Below are positions 5,992 to 12,087 of a stretch of DNA of 12,087 nt, one piece after another. Location: positions 1-12,087 of the forward strand of contig CAYWOS010000057.1 of NCBI GenBank assembly GCA_964459985.1. The letters run 5' to 3'. The notes below the pieces were generated by a model. It was given only the letters and a program-made list of their open reading frames with translations, was not told where the DNA came from and made no database searches. The translations under genes and the position numbers were made by a program. The DNA comes from CAYWOS01 sp964459985. GTDB lineage: Bacteria; Bacillota; Clostridia; Christensenellales; Aristaeellaceae. The first letter of the stretch is position 1; each line of letters opens with the position of its first letter.

Positions 5992-7431
5992 ATGCGCAGA
6001 AAGAGCCTTGACACCCGCATGACCGAGGGCGTCATCTGGAAACATCTGGTCAAGTTCGCCGCGCCCATGCTGGTCGGGCTGCTGTTCCAGCAGTTGTACA
6101 ACACCGTGGACGCCATCGTGGTGGGCAATTTCGTCAGCAAGCAGGCGCTCGCCGCCGTGGGCACGACGGGCAGCGCCATCAATACGCTGGTGGGCTTCGC
6201 CACCGGTTTGTCGGTGGGCGCGGGCGTCGTGATCTCGCAGTTTTACGGCGCGCAGGAGCTGAAATCCCTGCGCAAGGCCGTCCAGATGTCTTTCCTCATC
6301 ACGTTTCTGCTGTGCGCAGTCATCACGGCGGCGGGCGTGCTGTCCGTGCGTCCCATGCTGTATTTTATGGCGATGACCGAGGACGCCTTCCCGCTTGCCG
6401 AACAATACCTGACCATTTACTTCTTCGGCGTGAGCGGCGTGCTCATCTACAACATGGGCGCGGGCGTGCTTCGCGCCGTGGGCGATTCGCGGCGGCCGCT
6501 CTATTTCCTGATTTTTTCGGCGCTGATGAATCTGGCGCTCGATTTGCTGTTCGTGATCGCCTTTCAAATGGGCGTGGCGGGCGCGGCGTACGCCACCGTG
6601 ATTTCGCAGTGCCTGTCGGCGGCGCTCGTCGTCGGGCTGCTCATGCGCTCGGACAGCGCGTATCGCCTGTCCTTCCGCGATTTCGCCGTTGATCTGCCCA
6701 TTGTCAAGCGTATCGTGAGCATCGGCATTCCCGTCGCGCTGCAGCAGACCATCACGTCGTTTTCCAATGTGTTCGTGCAGTCCTACATCAATTTCTTCGG
6801 CACCGACTGCATGGCGGGCTACACGGCGTACAACAAAATGGACGTGCTGCTCGTGCTGCCGATGCAAAGCCTGTCGATGGCGTCCACCACCTTTGTCGGG
6901 CAGAATTACGGCGTGCGCGACCTGAAACGCGCGCGCAAGGGCGTGTCGCTTTCGCTGATCCTGTCGGTGGCGTCCACGGCGATGCTCACGGTGTTCGCGC
7001 TTGTCTTCCGCCGCGATATCCTTCAGTGGTTCAATCAGGACCCCGCCGTGCTCGATTACGGCGCGCAGTTCGTCATGATCGCCTCGCCCTTTTACGTCCT
7101 CTGCTGCGTCAATCAGATCCTCGCCGGCGCGCTGCGCGGCATCGGACGCTCGACCGCGCCCACCGTTATCATGCTCGCGTCCTTTGTCGTTTTTAGGCAG
7201 ATCTTCCTTTTTGTCACAAAACAGCTCAACGCTGGCTTTATCGCCGTCGCGCTCGCCTACCCGATGGGCTGGGTGCTGTGCAGCCTGCTTATGCTGATCG
7301 TCTACCGCCGCTGCGCGCTCGTGACGGGGATCGAAACGACGGGGACGACGGGGACGACGGGGACGACGGGGATGACGGGGATGACGAAGGCGTTCTTTTT
7401 CTTGAAGAAAAAGAACCAAAAAGACGATTAA
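5992..7431 (+). CDS. MATE family multidrug efflux transporter with a repeat-derived C-terminal tail
   Basis: A 479-residue polytopic membrane protein of the MATE family (NorM/DinF-like), which exports drugs or metabolites in exchange for Na+ or H+. AAGGAG at 5981-5986 is five bases from the ATG. Family-typical sequence includes KFAAPMLVGLLFQQLYNTVD near the N-terminus, VVGNFVSKQALAAVGTTGS, GAGVVISQFYGAQ, the YNMGAGVLRAVGDSRRPLYF stretch and its second-half counterpart INQILAGALRGIGRSTAP-like (NQILAGALRGIGRST). About 12 membrane segments are expected and the two-fold internal symmetry is visible. Normal MATE sequence ends near residue 447. Residues 449-479 are a hydrophilic tail of (TTG)4-MTG-MTK followed by AFFFLKKKNQKDD. 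It is encoded by a 9-bp tandem repeat and a palindrome and is unlikely to belong to the fold. The substrate cannot be deduced. The gene is divergent from sigK and convergent with the kinase-like gene. Confidence 0.92.
   Translation: MRRKSLDTRMTEGVIWKHLVKFAAPMLVGLLFQQLYNTVDAIVVGNFVSKQALAAVGTTGSAINTLVGFATGLSVGAGVVISQFYGAQELKSLRKAVQMSFLITFLLCAVITAAGVLSVRPMLYFMAMTEDAFPLAEQYLTIYFFGVSGVLIYNMGAGVLRAVGDSRRPLYFLIFSALMNLALDLLFVIAFQMGVAGAAYATVISQCLSAALVVGLLMRSDSAYRLSFRDFAVDLPIVKRIVSIGIPVALQQTITSFSNVFVQSYINFFGTDCMAGYTAYNKMDVLLVLPMQSLSMASTTFVGQNYGVRDLKRARKGVSLSLILSVASTAMLTVFALVFRRDILQWFNQDPAVLDYGAQFVMIASPFYVLCCVNQILAGALRGIGRSTAPTVIMLASFVVFRQIFLFVTKQLNAGFIAVALAYPMGWVLCSLLMLIVYRRCALVTGIETTGTTGTTGTTGMTGMTKAFFFLKKKNQKDD
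7336..7389 (+). repeat. 9-bp tandem repeat, six units, in the MATE 3' end
   Basis: Four perfect ACGACGGGG units (7336-7371) are followed by ATGACGGGG and ATGACGAAG. In frame they encode TTG x4, MTG and MTK. A related GTGACGGGG precedes the array at 7321-7329. Confidence 0.95.
7392..7416. repeat. 25-bp palindrome overlapping the MATE 3' end
   Basis: GTTCTTTTTCTT (7392-7403) and AAGAAAAAGAAC (7405-7416) are perfect inverted copies around a single G. It is followed by CAAAAAGACGATTAA, which contains the stop codon. It could act as a weak hairpin between the convergent genes, but no following T tract is seen on either strand. Confidence 0.9.
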
Positions 7432-7493
7432 GGGGATGTACGGCGTCGTCGCGCCGTTGTCGGCGGGGCGATGACAGACGCTGCCCGTGCCGT

Positions 7494-8045
7494 CTATAAA
7501 TCGAAACGATCTTTGATGATTTTCGCCGTTTCCTCGGGCGACAGCGCGGAATTGTCGATCTTGAGGAAATTGTCAAAGGGGACTTCCCCCGGCAGGCTCT
7601 CGCAGCGATACTTTCGGTCGGCGTTCAGCAAAAGCTGATCGGAGAACGCCACGTCGCGCTTGGAGGGCTTGTTTTTGAGCCTGTTTTCCGTGCGGTTGCG
7701 CATGAGGCGCACGTCCTGCGGCGCGTCCAATTCGACATAATAGACCTCCGCGCCCCTTGCCTCGAACAGCGATCGCACGTGCGCGATATAGTCCCACTCG
7801 CTCTGCCGGTCGAAGGCGAACATATAGGTGAAGATCAGGCCGTACAGATCGGACTTGGCGAATTCCTCGAACACGACCTCGCGCAGGCGCTGCACGACGT
7901 CGCCGCGAACGCCGCCGAACACCTCGATCACCGGCTCGATCATGTGATGATTATGGAACAGGCGGAGCGGCGTGATCTTGGTCAGCGCCTGCCCCACCGT
8001 CATTTTGCCCGCCGCCGTGTTGCCAAAGAGAAAGACCAGTTTCAT
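7494..8045 (-). CDS. P-loop NTPase, small-molecule kinase-like protein
   Basis: A 183-residue protein with a Walker A motif GNTAAGKMT at residues 8-16 directly after the first beta strand (KLVFLF). The layout MKLVFLFGNTAAGKMTVGQAL, then LFHNHHMIEPVI, resembles the shikimate kinase-like AAA ATPases of Bacilli and Clostridia (P-loop, then FHNH). Basic residues in the second half (MRNRTENRLKNKPSKRD) could form a lid. No specific substrate signature is recognised, so shikimate, nucleoside or aminoglycoside phosphorylation are all unproven. The ATG at 8045 begins directly with the P-loop strand; only a weak G-rich ribosome binding site precedes it. A perfect TATAAT lies 30 bases upstream. It is a single gene, convergent with the MATE gene. 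Confidence 0.8.
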   Translation of the reverse strand: MKLVFLFGNTAAGKMTVGQALTKITPLRLFHNHHMIEPVIEVFGGVRGDVVQRLREVVFEEFAKSDLYGLIFTYMFAFDRQSEWDYIAHVRSLFEARGAEVYYVELDAPQDVRLMRNRTENRLKNKPSKRDVAFSDQLLLNADRKYRCESLPGEVPFDNFLKIDNSALSPEETAKIIKDRFDL

Positions 8046-8070
8046 CGCGCGCCCCCGCTTTCGTCATTTT

Positions 8071-8144
8071 GGGCATTATACACCGATCATGAAAAATACG
8101 CAACGACGGGCATCATCCGCCGATCATGAAAAATCCGCAACGGC
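8071..8144. repeat. 37-bp tandem duplication in the kinase promoter region
   Basis: Unit A (8071-8107) and unit B (8108-8144) are directly adjacent and differ at 5 of 37 positions. Both contain CCGATCATGAAAAAT. Unit A contains the TATAAT box of the minus-strand gene; the same position in unit B is degenerate. The rest of 8145-8262 shows no clear gene or promoter. Confidence 0.85.
8075..8103 (-). promoter_or_regulatory. candidate sigma-A promoter of the kinase-like gene
   Basis: On the minus strand a perfect TATAAT (8080-8075) has TTGCGT (8103-8098) 17 bases upstream. The -35 matches only its TTG half. The transcript would start near 8068, about 23 bases before the ATG. Confidence 0.55.
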
Positions 8145-8262
8145 AGGAATCCCCGCGCGCGGGGCGAACAAATCCGTCAAAGAACGGTTAAGTTTTCCGC
8201 TTTTTGATCGTCCAATGGGTGTCGGGCAGGCGCGAAACCCGGCGCGAGGGGGTGACAGGCGC

Positions 8263-8781
8263 ATGGAGGTTGTCAAGGGCCCTGACAGCGTCCGCGAGGA
8301 AAAGCTGATTTCGCTGATGACCCGGTATGAAAAGGATTTGCTGCGCATGTGCTGCGTCTATCTGCGCGACGCGGACATGGCGCGCGACGCGGTTCAGGAA
8401 ACGTTTCTCAAGGCGTACAGGGCGCTGGACGCCTTTCGCGGCGACGCGGGCGAGCGCACATGGCTGACGCGCATCGCCGTCAATACCTGCAAGGATCTGC
8501 GCAAGAGCGCGTGGTATCGCTATGTCGATCGCCGCGTCGCGTTCGACGCGCTGCCCGAACCGGCCGCGCCCTGCAAGGAATCCAGCGCCGCCGTCACGGA
8601 GGAAGTCATGCGCCTGCCGCGCAGGCTCATGGAGGTTACGCTGCTGTACTACTATCAGGGCATGACGCTGAACGAGATCGCCGGGACGCTGAATATTTCA
8701 CCGCCCGCCGTCTCCAAGCGTCTCAAACAGGCGCGGGGCAGGCTTCGCGCGATACTGGAAGGAGGGCGGGAAGATGAATAA
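8263..8781 (+). CDS. ECF-subfamily RNA polymerase sigma factor
   Basis: A 172-residue group IV sigma factor containing only regions 2 and 4. Region 2 (about residues 13-82) shows LISLMTRYEKDLLRMC, DAVQETFLKAYRALDAFRGD and ERTWLTRIAVNTCKDLRK. Region 4 (about 113-165) shows LPRRLMEVTLLYYYQGMTL, then the helix-turn-helix LNEIAGTLNISPPAVSKRLK. The ATG at 8263 is chosen because GAGGGGGTG lies at 8246-8254 and because it starts shortly before region 2; longer in-frame starts reach into the opposing gene's promoter. Its last bases overlap the start of the next gene (shared ATGAATAA), so the two are translationally coupled. That is the usual arrangement of an ECF factor with its anti-sigma. The signal sensed is unknown. 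No autoregulatory promoter was recognised upstream. Confidence 0.93.
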   Translation: MEVVKGPDSVREEKLISLMTRYEKDLLRMCCVYLRDADMARDAVQETFLKAYRALDAFRGDAGERTWLTRIAVNTCKDLRKSAWYRYVDRRVAFDALPEPAAPCKESSAAVTEEVMRLPRRLMEVTLLYYYQGMTLNEIAGTLNISPPAVSKRLKQARGRLRAILEGGREDE

Positions 8782-10054
8782 GCAATCGCTTGACAATCCC
8801 ATTCGCGCCGCCATCGACGATTGTCTGTCGGGCGTCGGCGCGCTGCCTTCCGTTCGCGGCGAGGTGCTCGCGCTGGTACGGGGAGAAAAGAAAGTGAAAA
8901 AGAAAATATCGGTCGGATTGGTTCTCACCCTGATCTTGGTTTTGTTCGCGGCGTCGGCGCTCGCCGTGGCGCTGCTGTCGCCGCGGGAGGTCATTGAAAA
9001 AGAAGTGCTGCCGCTCGCCGCCGGCAACGACGAAAACGGGCTGAACGAGGATTTCACGCACGAGGAATTGGAACGCATCGTCAGGATCGCGCAGGACAAC
9101 GGCATCACGCTCGAAGGGCGCATCGTCGAGCGGCTCGAGGCGGGCGAAGGCTACTACGAGCAGGAGACCATCATGGCGCTCGCCAAGAGCCAATTCGGCC
9201 CTTATCCCGCCGGATGGACGCTCGAGGAGCAATACTGGTTCGAGGAAGTCATGATCGCCATCGGCTTCAAGGAAATCAATTACTGCCGTCTGCCCGGTGA
9301 GGGCGATCTGTCCTATGACGACGCCGTCGCGCTGACGCTCGGGCGCGTCAAGCGGGAAAAGGGCGAGGACGTGACCGACACTGCGCGCTGGACGCGGTTC
9401 GTCACCTTCACATCGAGCCTCGATCCCGAAACCGGCGCGAGCATCCCGCCCGCTTACTTTATCGAGTACATGTCAAACAACACCGACGACCGGAGTTATT
9501 TCATGACGATCAGCGCGTCCGGCGAGATCTCCGATTTCTCCGTGCAGGAACCGGACTGGCGCGACAAATGGAACGAAGACTATATGGCGGGGGATTTCTG
9601 GACGATTTGGGGCATGAACCGCTTCTATCAGAAGTGGAAGCCCAAGACGGACGAATTGCGCGCGGCGGGCGAAAGGCTCGGCATGGATCTTGAGTTCCTG
9701 ATCAGCCTGCCCGTCGGCGCGCCCAAGGCAAGCGACGTTTCCCGCGACGAAGCCTACGCCGCCGCCCGCGAAGCGGTGCTCAAGGACGCGCGGTGGAATG
9801 AGGAATACCTGTCCTATTACGGCACGCGCGAAGTGTATCTCAACGAGGAAACAGGCGCGGTCTATCACTTCTGCTTCACCACATGGGTCAACGGCATCGC
9901 CAGCCCCCAGCGCGAAAAAGGCGACGCCTTGCAGGACGCCGGCGTGCTGCCCTGCCAGATGATCGTGCGCGTCAGCGCCGCGACCGGCGAAGTGGTCAGC
10001 GTGACCGAGAATAATGATATGCGCGGCACCAAGCGGCTGCTCGGGATCGACTGA
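8774..10054 (+). CDS. membrane-anchored anti-sigma-like protein with large ectodomain
   Basis: A 426-residue protein, inferred to be the regulator of the upstream ECF factor. The ATG at 8774 overlaps the sigma gene's end by 8 bp and has GGAAGGAGGG at 8757-8766. Residues 1-44 form a short cytoplasmic segment ending in a basic cluster (EKKVKKK). Residues 45-68 are one membrane helix (ISVGLVLTLILVLFAASALAV). Residues 69-426 are outside the cell. The cytoplasmic part lacks the HxxxCxxC zinc motif of ZAS anti-sigmas. The ectodomain has two PepSY-like repeats, each an AxxxA helix followed by strands. One runs from LSYDDAVALTLGRVK to SASGEISDF, the other from SRDEAYAAAREAVL to SAATGEVVSV. PepSY-like assignment is by eye. 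The sigma-binding role rests on gene order and topology. The terminator at 10073-10099 closes the operon. Confidence 0.75.
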   Translation: MNKQSLDNPIRAAIDDCLSGVGALPSVRGEVLALVRGEKKVKKKISVGLVLTLILVLFAASALAVALLSPREVIEKEVLPLAAGNDENGLNEDFTHEELERIVRIAQDNGITLEGRIVERLEAGEGYYEQETIMALAKSQFGPYPAGWTLEEQYWFEEVMIAIGFKEINYCRLPGEGDLSYDDAVALTLGRVKREKGEDVTDTARWTRFVTFTSSLDPETGASIPPAYFIEYMSNNTDDRSYFMTISASGEISDFSVQEPDWRDKWNEDYMAGDFWTIWGMNRFYQKWKPKTDELRAAGERLGMDLEFLISLPVGAPKASDVSRDEAYAAAREAVLKDARWNEEYLSYYGTREVYLNEETGAVYHFCFTTWVNGIASPQREKGDALQDAGVLPCQMIVRVSAATGEVVSVTENNDMRGTKRLLGID

Positions 10055-10072
10055 TCATTTTATGACAAACAG

Positions 10073-10099
10073 GGGAGAGGCGCGCGCCTCTCCCTTTTT
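10073..10099 (+). terminator. Rho-independent terminator of the ECF operon
   Basis: GGGAGAGGCGC (10073-10083) and GCGCCTCTCCC (10084-10094) are a perfect inverted repeat followed by TTTTT at 10095-10099. Confidence 0.9.
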
Positions 10100-10126
10100 G
10101 ACGCGTTCATCCGCTTATGCTATCAT
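10098..10126 (+). promoter_or_regulatory. sigma-A promoter of the fusion gene
   Basis: TTGACG (10098-10103) and TATCAT (10121-10126) are 17 bases apart, with an extended TGC directly before the -10. The first two bases of the -35 are the last bases of the preceding terminator's T tract. It gives a leader of about 55 bases before the ATG at 10188. Confidence 0.75.
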
Positions 10127-10187
10127 AAAAACTCTTGACCTCATTTTTTCGTTCCGCGCGCCTAATCCCATGAAAGGAGGGAGCGGG

Positions 10188-10730
10188 ATGACGGAAGATG
10201 AGCGCCGCGAGACCTTGGAGCGCCTCATGGACGAGTACGGCACGGCGCTTCAGCGCATGTGCTGTCTTGAACTGCGCGACCGCACGCTGGCGCAGGACGC
10301 CGTTCAGGATACGTTTCTTAAGGCATACCTCAAGAATCAGGAGGCGGCAAGTCCCTACATCATGGCGGCGGGGTTCGACGCAAAGCCGCGGCAGACGCCC
10401 GCGCCCCTGCGGCCCGGCGAACGCCACTGGCGCGACGAAATCGTCAGGTACGCGACGCCCGGCGAACAAGACCTGACGATGGCGCAGGCGCTCGACATCG
10501 CCAAAGCCGCGCTGATTGAGGAATTCGGCTTCGCGAAGGAAGACTTCGAGGAAGGGCGCTTCAGCTACATGGACGATCCCGACTTCTATCAGCGCGCCGA
10601 CGGCAGCCGCATCTGGCTATTCTCGCTGAACGCCGTGCGCCAAGGCGTCGAGTGCGGCTGCGGCGTCGCCGTGGACGCAGCGACGGGTGAAATCGTGTTC
10701 TCGCAGATCATTACCGGCGGGAACGGATAA
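10188..10730 (+). CDS. chimeric gene: ECF sigma region 2 fragment fused to PepSY-like ectodomain
   Basis: A 180-residue reading frame with a good ribosome binding site (AAAGGAGG, 10173-10180). Residues 10-47 (LERLMDEYGTALQRMCC, then LRDRTLAQDAVQDTFLKAY) match the start of region 2 in the ECF factor at 8263, where the equivalent is RDAVQETFLKAYR. Homology stops at Tyr47. From residue 48 the protein instead resembles the ectodomains of anti-sigma-like proteins. It has a helix LTMAQALDIAKAALIEEFGF, strands with RIWLFSLNAV, and CGCGVAVDAATGEIVFSQ at the end, comparable to SAATGEVVSV in the upstream gene. The rest of sigma region 2, all of region 4 and the membrane helix are absent. It probably arose by in-frame deletion inside a second sigma/anti-sigma operon. 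It is unlikely to be a working sigma factor, and the ectodomain has no export signal. A pseudogene-like relic is most likely; a decoy that binds core polymerase or an anti-sigma cannot be excluded. Confidence 0.75.
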   Translation: MTEDERRETLERLMDEYGTALQRMCCLELRDRTLAQDAVQDTFLKAYLKNQEAASPYIMAAGFDAKPRQTPAPLRPGERHWRDEIVRYATPGEQDLTMAQALDIAKAALIEEFGFAKEDFEEGRFSYMDDPDFYQRADGSRIWLFSLNAVRQGVECGCGVAVDAATGEIVFSQIITGGNG

Positions 10731-10744
10731 GCGGATAAAAAGGG

Positions 10745-10777
10745 GAGACCGCCGCATGCCCGCGACGGTCTCTTTTT
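10745..10777. terminator. bidirectional terminator between the fusion gene and the esterase
   Basis: GAGACCG (10745-10751) pairs with CGGTCTC (10766-10772), followed by TTTTT on the plus strand. On the minus strand the same stem is followed shortly by CCCTTTTT (bases 10744 back to 10737). It serves both convergent genes. Confidence 0.8.
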
Positions 10778-10804
10778 GATTTGAACGGGCGGCGACGTCC
10801 GCTT

Positions 10805-11767
10805 TCACAGCCGCAGCAGGATCTGAAACACGTCGTCGTCGCGGCCGAGCAGCTCCTCGTGTCCGAAATCGGGGTAGATCGTCACGTGCTTTTCGGCGGT
10901 GATTTTGTTGTATGCCGCGAACTGCGTCGAGGGCGGGCAAATGGTGTCCAGAAGCCCGGTCGCCATGAAGACCTCGGCGCGGATGCGCGGCGCGAGATGC
11001 TGGATATCGATGTAGCCGAGCTTTTCAAAGATCGCGTCCTCGCGCGCGTGCGTCGGGTCGTAGTGACGGAAATAATCGCGCAGATCGTTGTACGCGGCGA
11101 CGTCGAGATCCATGTCCCACACGCGCTTGTAGTCGCATAGGAAGGGATAATCGGGCACGGCGAGCGCGATTCTCGGCTCCAGCGCGGCGCAGGCGAGCGT
11201 CAGCGCGCCGCCCTGCGAGCCGCCGCGCGCGGCGACGCGGTTTTTATCCACCTGCGGCAGCGACATCACGATGCCCGCCATCTGCGCGGCGTCCAGAAAA
11301 ACGTCGCGGAACAACAGCCTTTCGGGGTCGGGATCGTCCAGCCCGCGCGTCACATGACCGATCAGCGTGCTGCCCTTGACGCCGCCGACGTCCTCCGATT
11401 CGCCGCATTGTCCCCGGCAATCCAGAGCGGCGACCACGAACCCGGCGCCGGCCAGCCCCATCATGCCCGAAAAGCTGGGCGTTGCGCAGTGATAGCCGTG
11501 AAACAGGCACACGGCGGGAGCCGGCGCGGTCAGATCGCGCCGCCACGCGACGCGGCAATGGACGCGCGCGCCGTGCATGCCGGTGAACCACATGTCCCGG
11601 CACAGCACGTGCGGCGCCTGAAAAGCGGCGGGCGTCAGGGTCACGTCGGCGTCCAGCGCCTTCATTTCGGCGATCGAGCGATCCCAGTATTCGTCAAAAT
11701 CGGCGGGTCGCGGGTTCATCCCCTGATACTGATACAGTTCCTTGAGCGGCAGATCGACAATGGGCAT
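10805..11767 (-). CDS. acetyl-xylan esterase / cephalosporin C deacetylase (carbohydrate esterase family 7)
   Basis: A 320-residue alpha/beta hydrolase of family CE7, which removes acetyl groups from xylo-oligosaccharides and other small acetylated substrates. Members are usually cytoplasmic hexamers of about 320 residues. Conserved motifs are HGYH (90-93), RGQCGES (118-124) and GGSQGG with nucleophile Ser184. The acid Asp274 lies in GLLDTICPP and His303 in DFGHEE, both at the same numbers as in the Thermotoga maritima enzyme. The N-terminus MPIVDLPLKELYQYQG and PRPADFDEYWD are typical of the family. The ATG at 11767 is chosen because AAGGAGG lies eight bases upstream; the in-frame ATG at 11785 overlaps that site and would add only six residues. 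No signal peptide is present, so it acts on imported sugars. It is a single gene with its own promoter at 11841-11869. Confidence 0.93.
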   Translation of the reverse strand: MPIVDLPLKELYQYQGMNPRPADFDEYWDRSIAEMKALDADVTLTPAAFQAPHVLCRDMWFTGMHGARVHCRVAWRRDLTAPAPAVCLFHGYHCATPSFSGMMGLAGAGFVVAALDCRGQCGESEDVGGVKGSTLIGHVTRGLDDPDPERLLFRDVFLDAAQMAGIVMSLPQVDKNRVAARGGSQGGALTLACAALEPRIALAVPDYPFLCDYKRVWDMDLDVAAYNDLRDYFRHYDPTHAREDAIFEKLGYIDIQHLAPRIRAEVFMATGLLDTICPPSTQFAAYNKITAEKHVTIYPDFGHEELLGRDDDVFQILLRL

Positions 11768-11793
11768 GCGCTCGGCCTCCTTCATTCCCGTTC

Positions 11794-11813
11794 AGGCGGC
11801 CTTCCGGCCGCTT
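11794..11813. repeat. GC-rich hairpin in the esterase 5' leader
   Basis: GCGGCC (11796-11801) and GGCCGC (11806-11811) enclose TTCC, and the flanks extend the stem slightly. No T tract follows on either strand. It lies in the esterase transcript just before the ribosome binding site, so an effect on translation is possible. Confidence 0.5.
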
Positions 11814-11840
11814 GGACGCATCATTTGTTTCGTCGCAGAT

Positions 11841-11869
11841 ATTCTACTATATTTTTACACGGATGAAAA
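11841..11869 (-). promoter_or_regulatory. sigma-A promoter of the esterase gene
   Basis: On the minus strand TTTTCA (11869-11864) and TAGAAT (11846-11841) are separated by 17 bases. The transcript would begin near 11834, about 67 bases before the ATG. Confidence 0.6.
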
Positions 11870-11955
11870 GCGGTAACGAATATTTCTTTCCGGAGAAAAG
11901 CATGACGCTCATCGATCGCGTTTTCATGTTTGCCGCGTTTTTTGCGCGGGATAGG

Positions 11956-11984
11956 TTGACATTGTCTGAAAAATGTGATATATT
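11956..11984 (+). promoter_or_regulatory. strong sigma-A promoter of the tRNA gene
   Basis: A perfect TTGACA (11956-11961) and TATATT (11979-11984) are 17 bases apart, with an extended TGA before the -10. The strength fits a stable RNA gene. The leader of about 75 bases contains a small hairpin, CTGTCG (12017-12022) and CGACAG (12029-12034). No gene is seen in 11870-11955 or in the leader. Confidence 0.85.
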
Positions 11985-12065
11985 TCTCTGCGTCGCCGGA
12001 ACGCGGTGATAACGAACTGTCGGTTACGCGACAGGACGCACCGATTGGATCCGACACTCGGTCAT

Positions 12066-12087
12066 GGTCTGTTGGCTCAGTTGGTAG
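12066..12087 (+). tRNA. tRNA gene, 5' end only
   Basis: The last 22 bases read as a tRNA start: a seven-base acceptor strand GGTCTGT (12066-12072), T8-G9, then the D-arm GCTCAGTTGGTAG with conserved A14 and G18-G19. The anticodon lies beyond the window, so the amino acid cannot be named. It may be the first gene of a tRNA operon. Confidence 0.85.

Noticed and set aside
5968..7419. A 483-codon minus-strand frame opposite the MATE gene
   Set aside because: It is composed mostly of Arg, His, Asp and Gln and mirrors the transporter's codon pattern. It has no family resemblance.
8160..8262. An ECF-type autoregulatory promoter (AAC ... CGTC) before the ECF sigma gene
   Set aside because: GAAC and CGTC motifs occur here, but about 23 bases apart, too far for the usual spacing of about 16.
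10014..10187. N-terminal extension of the fusion gene from 10014
   Set aside because: It would overlap the anti-sigma gene, terminator and promoter. The Shine-Dalgarno site before 10188 decides the start.
11821..12057. A 78-codon minus-strand frame upstream of the esterase
   Set aside because: It overlaps both the esterase promoter and the tRNA promoter, has no ribosome binding site seen and no recognisable family.

Overview
The window is GC-rich chromosomal DNA from what looks like a spore-forming member of the Clostridia, probably an uncultured gut lineage of the Christensenellales/Oscillospirales type. The placement rests on an intact sigma-K gene, BspA-type leucine-rich repeat (LRR) secreted proteins, a Clostridial ECF sigma/anti-sigma pair, strong Shine-Dalgarno sites (AGGAGG) and sigma-A promoters. 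The lineage is an inference; no 16S or other marker lies here. I see no phage, transposase, CRISPR array or toxin-antitoxin locus.

Layout. Bases 3-605 hold the 3' end of an EAL-domain (c-di-GMP phosphodiesterase) gene, closed by a terminator. Bases 858-4254 hold two tandem secreted BspA-type LRR genes. Their first 384 bp are identical base for base and their C-terminal caps are nearly identical, but the repeat arrays between them differ. Facing them on the minus strand are sigK (5163-5843) and, with its own sigma-A promoter, an endonuclease IV-like TIM-barrel gene (4266-5114). Divergent from sigK is a MATE transporter (5992-7431), whose C-terminus ends in an unusual tail made from a 9-bp tandem repeat plus a 25-bp palindrome. 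Convergent with it is a small P-loop kinase-like gene (7494-8045), whose promoter region contains a 37-bp tandem duplication.

Bases 8263-10054 form a translationally coupled ECF sigma factor/membrane-anchored anti-sigma-like operon. A terminator and a strong promoter that overlap one another lead into 10188-10730. This short gene looks like the front of an ECF sigma factor joined in frame to the back of an anti-sigma-type ectodomain, probably a deletion relic of a second such operon. A bidirectional terminator separates it from a minus-strand CE7 acetyl-xylan esterase/cephalosporin C deacetylase (10805-11767). The window ends in the first 22 bases of a tRNA gene behind a near-consensus promoter.

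Function. The genes do not form one pathway. Themes are cell-surface and environmental interaction (LRR proteins, ECF signalling, transporter, deacetylase for plant polysaccharide side chains), c-di-GMP signalling and sporulation. I found no clear previously undescribed system. The most unusual items are the sigma/anti-sigma fusion gene, the recombined LRR pair and the repeat-derived tail of the MATE protein.
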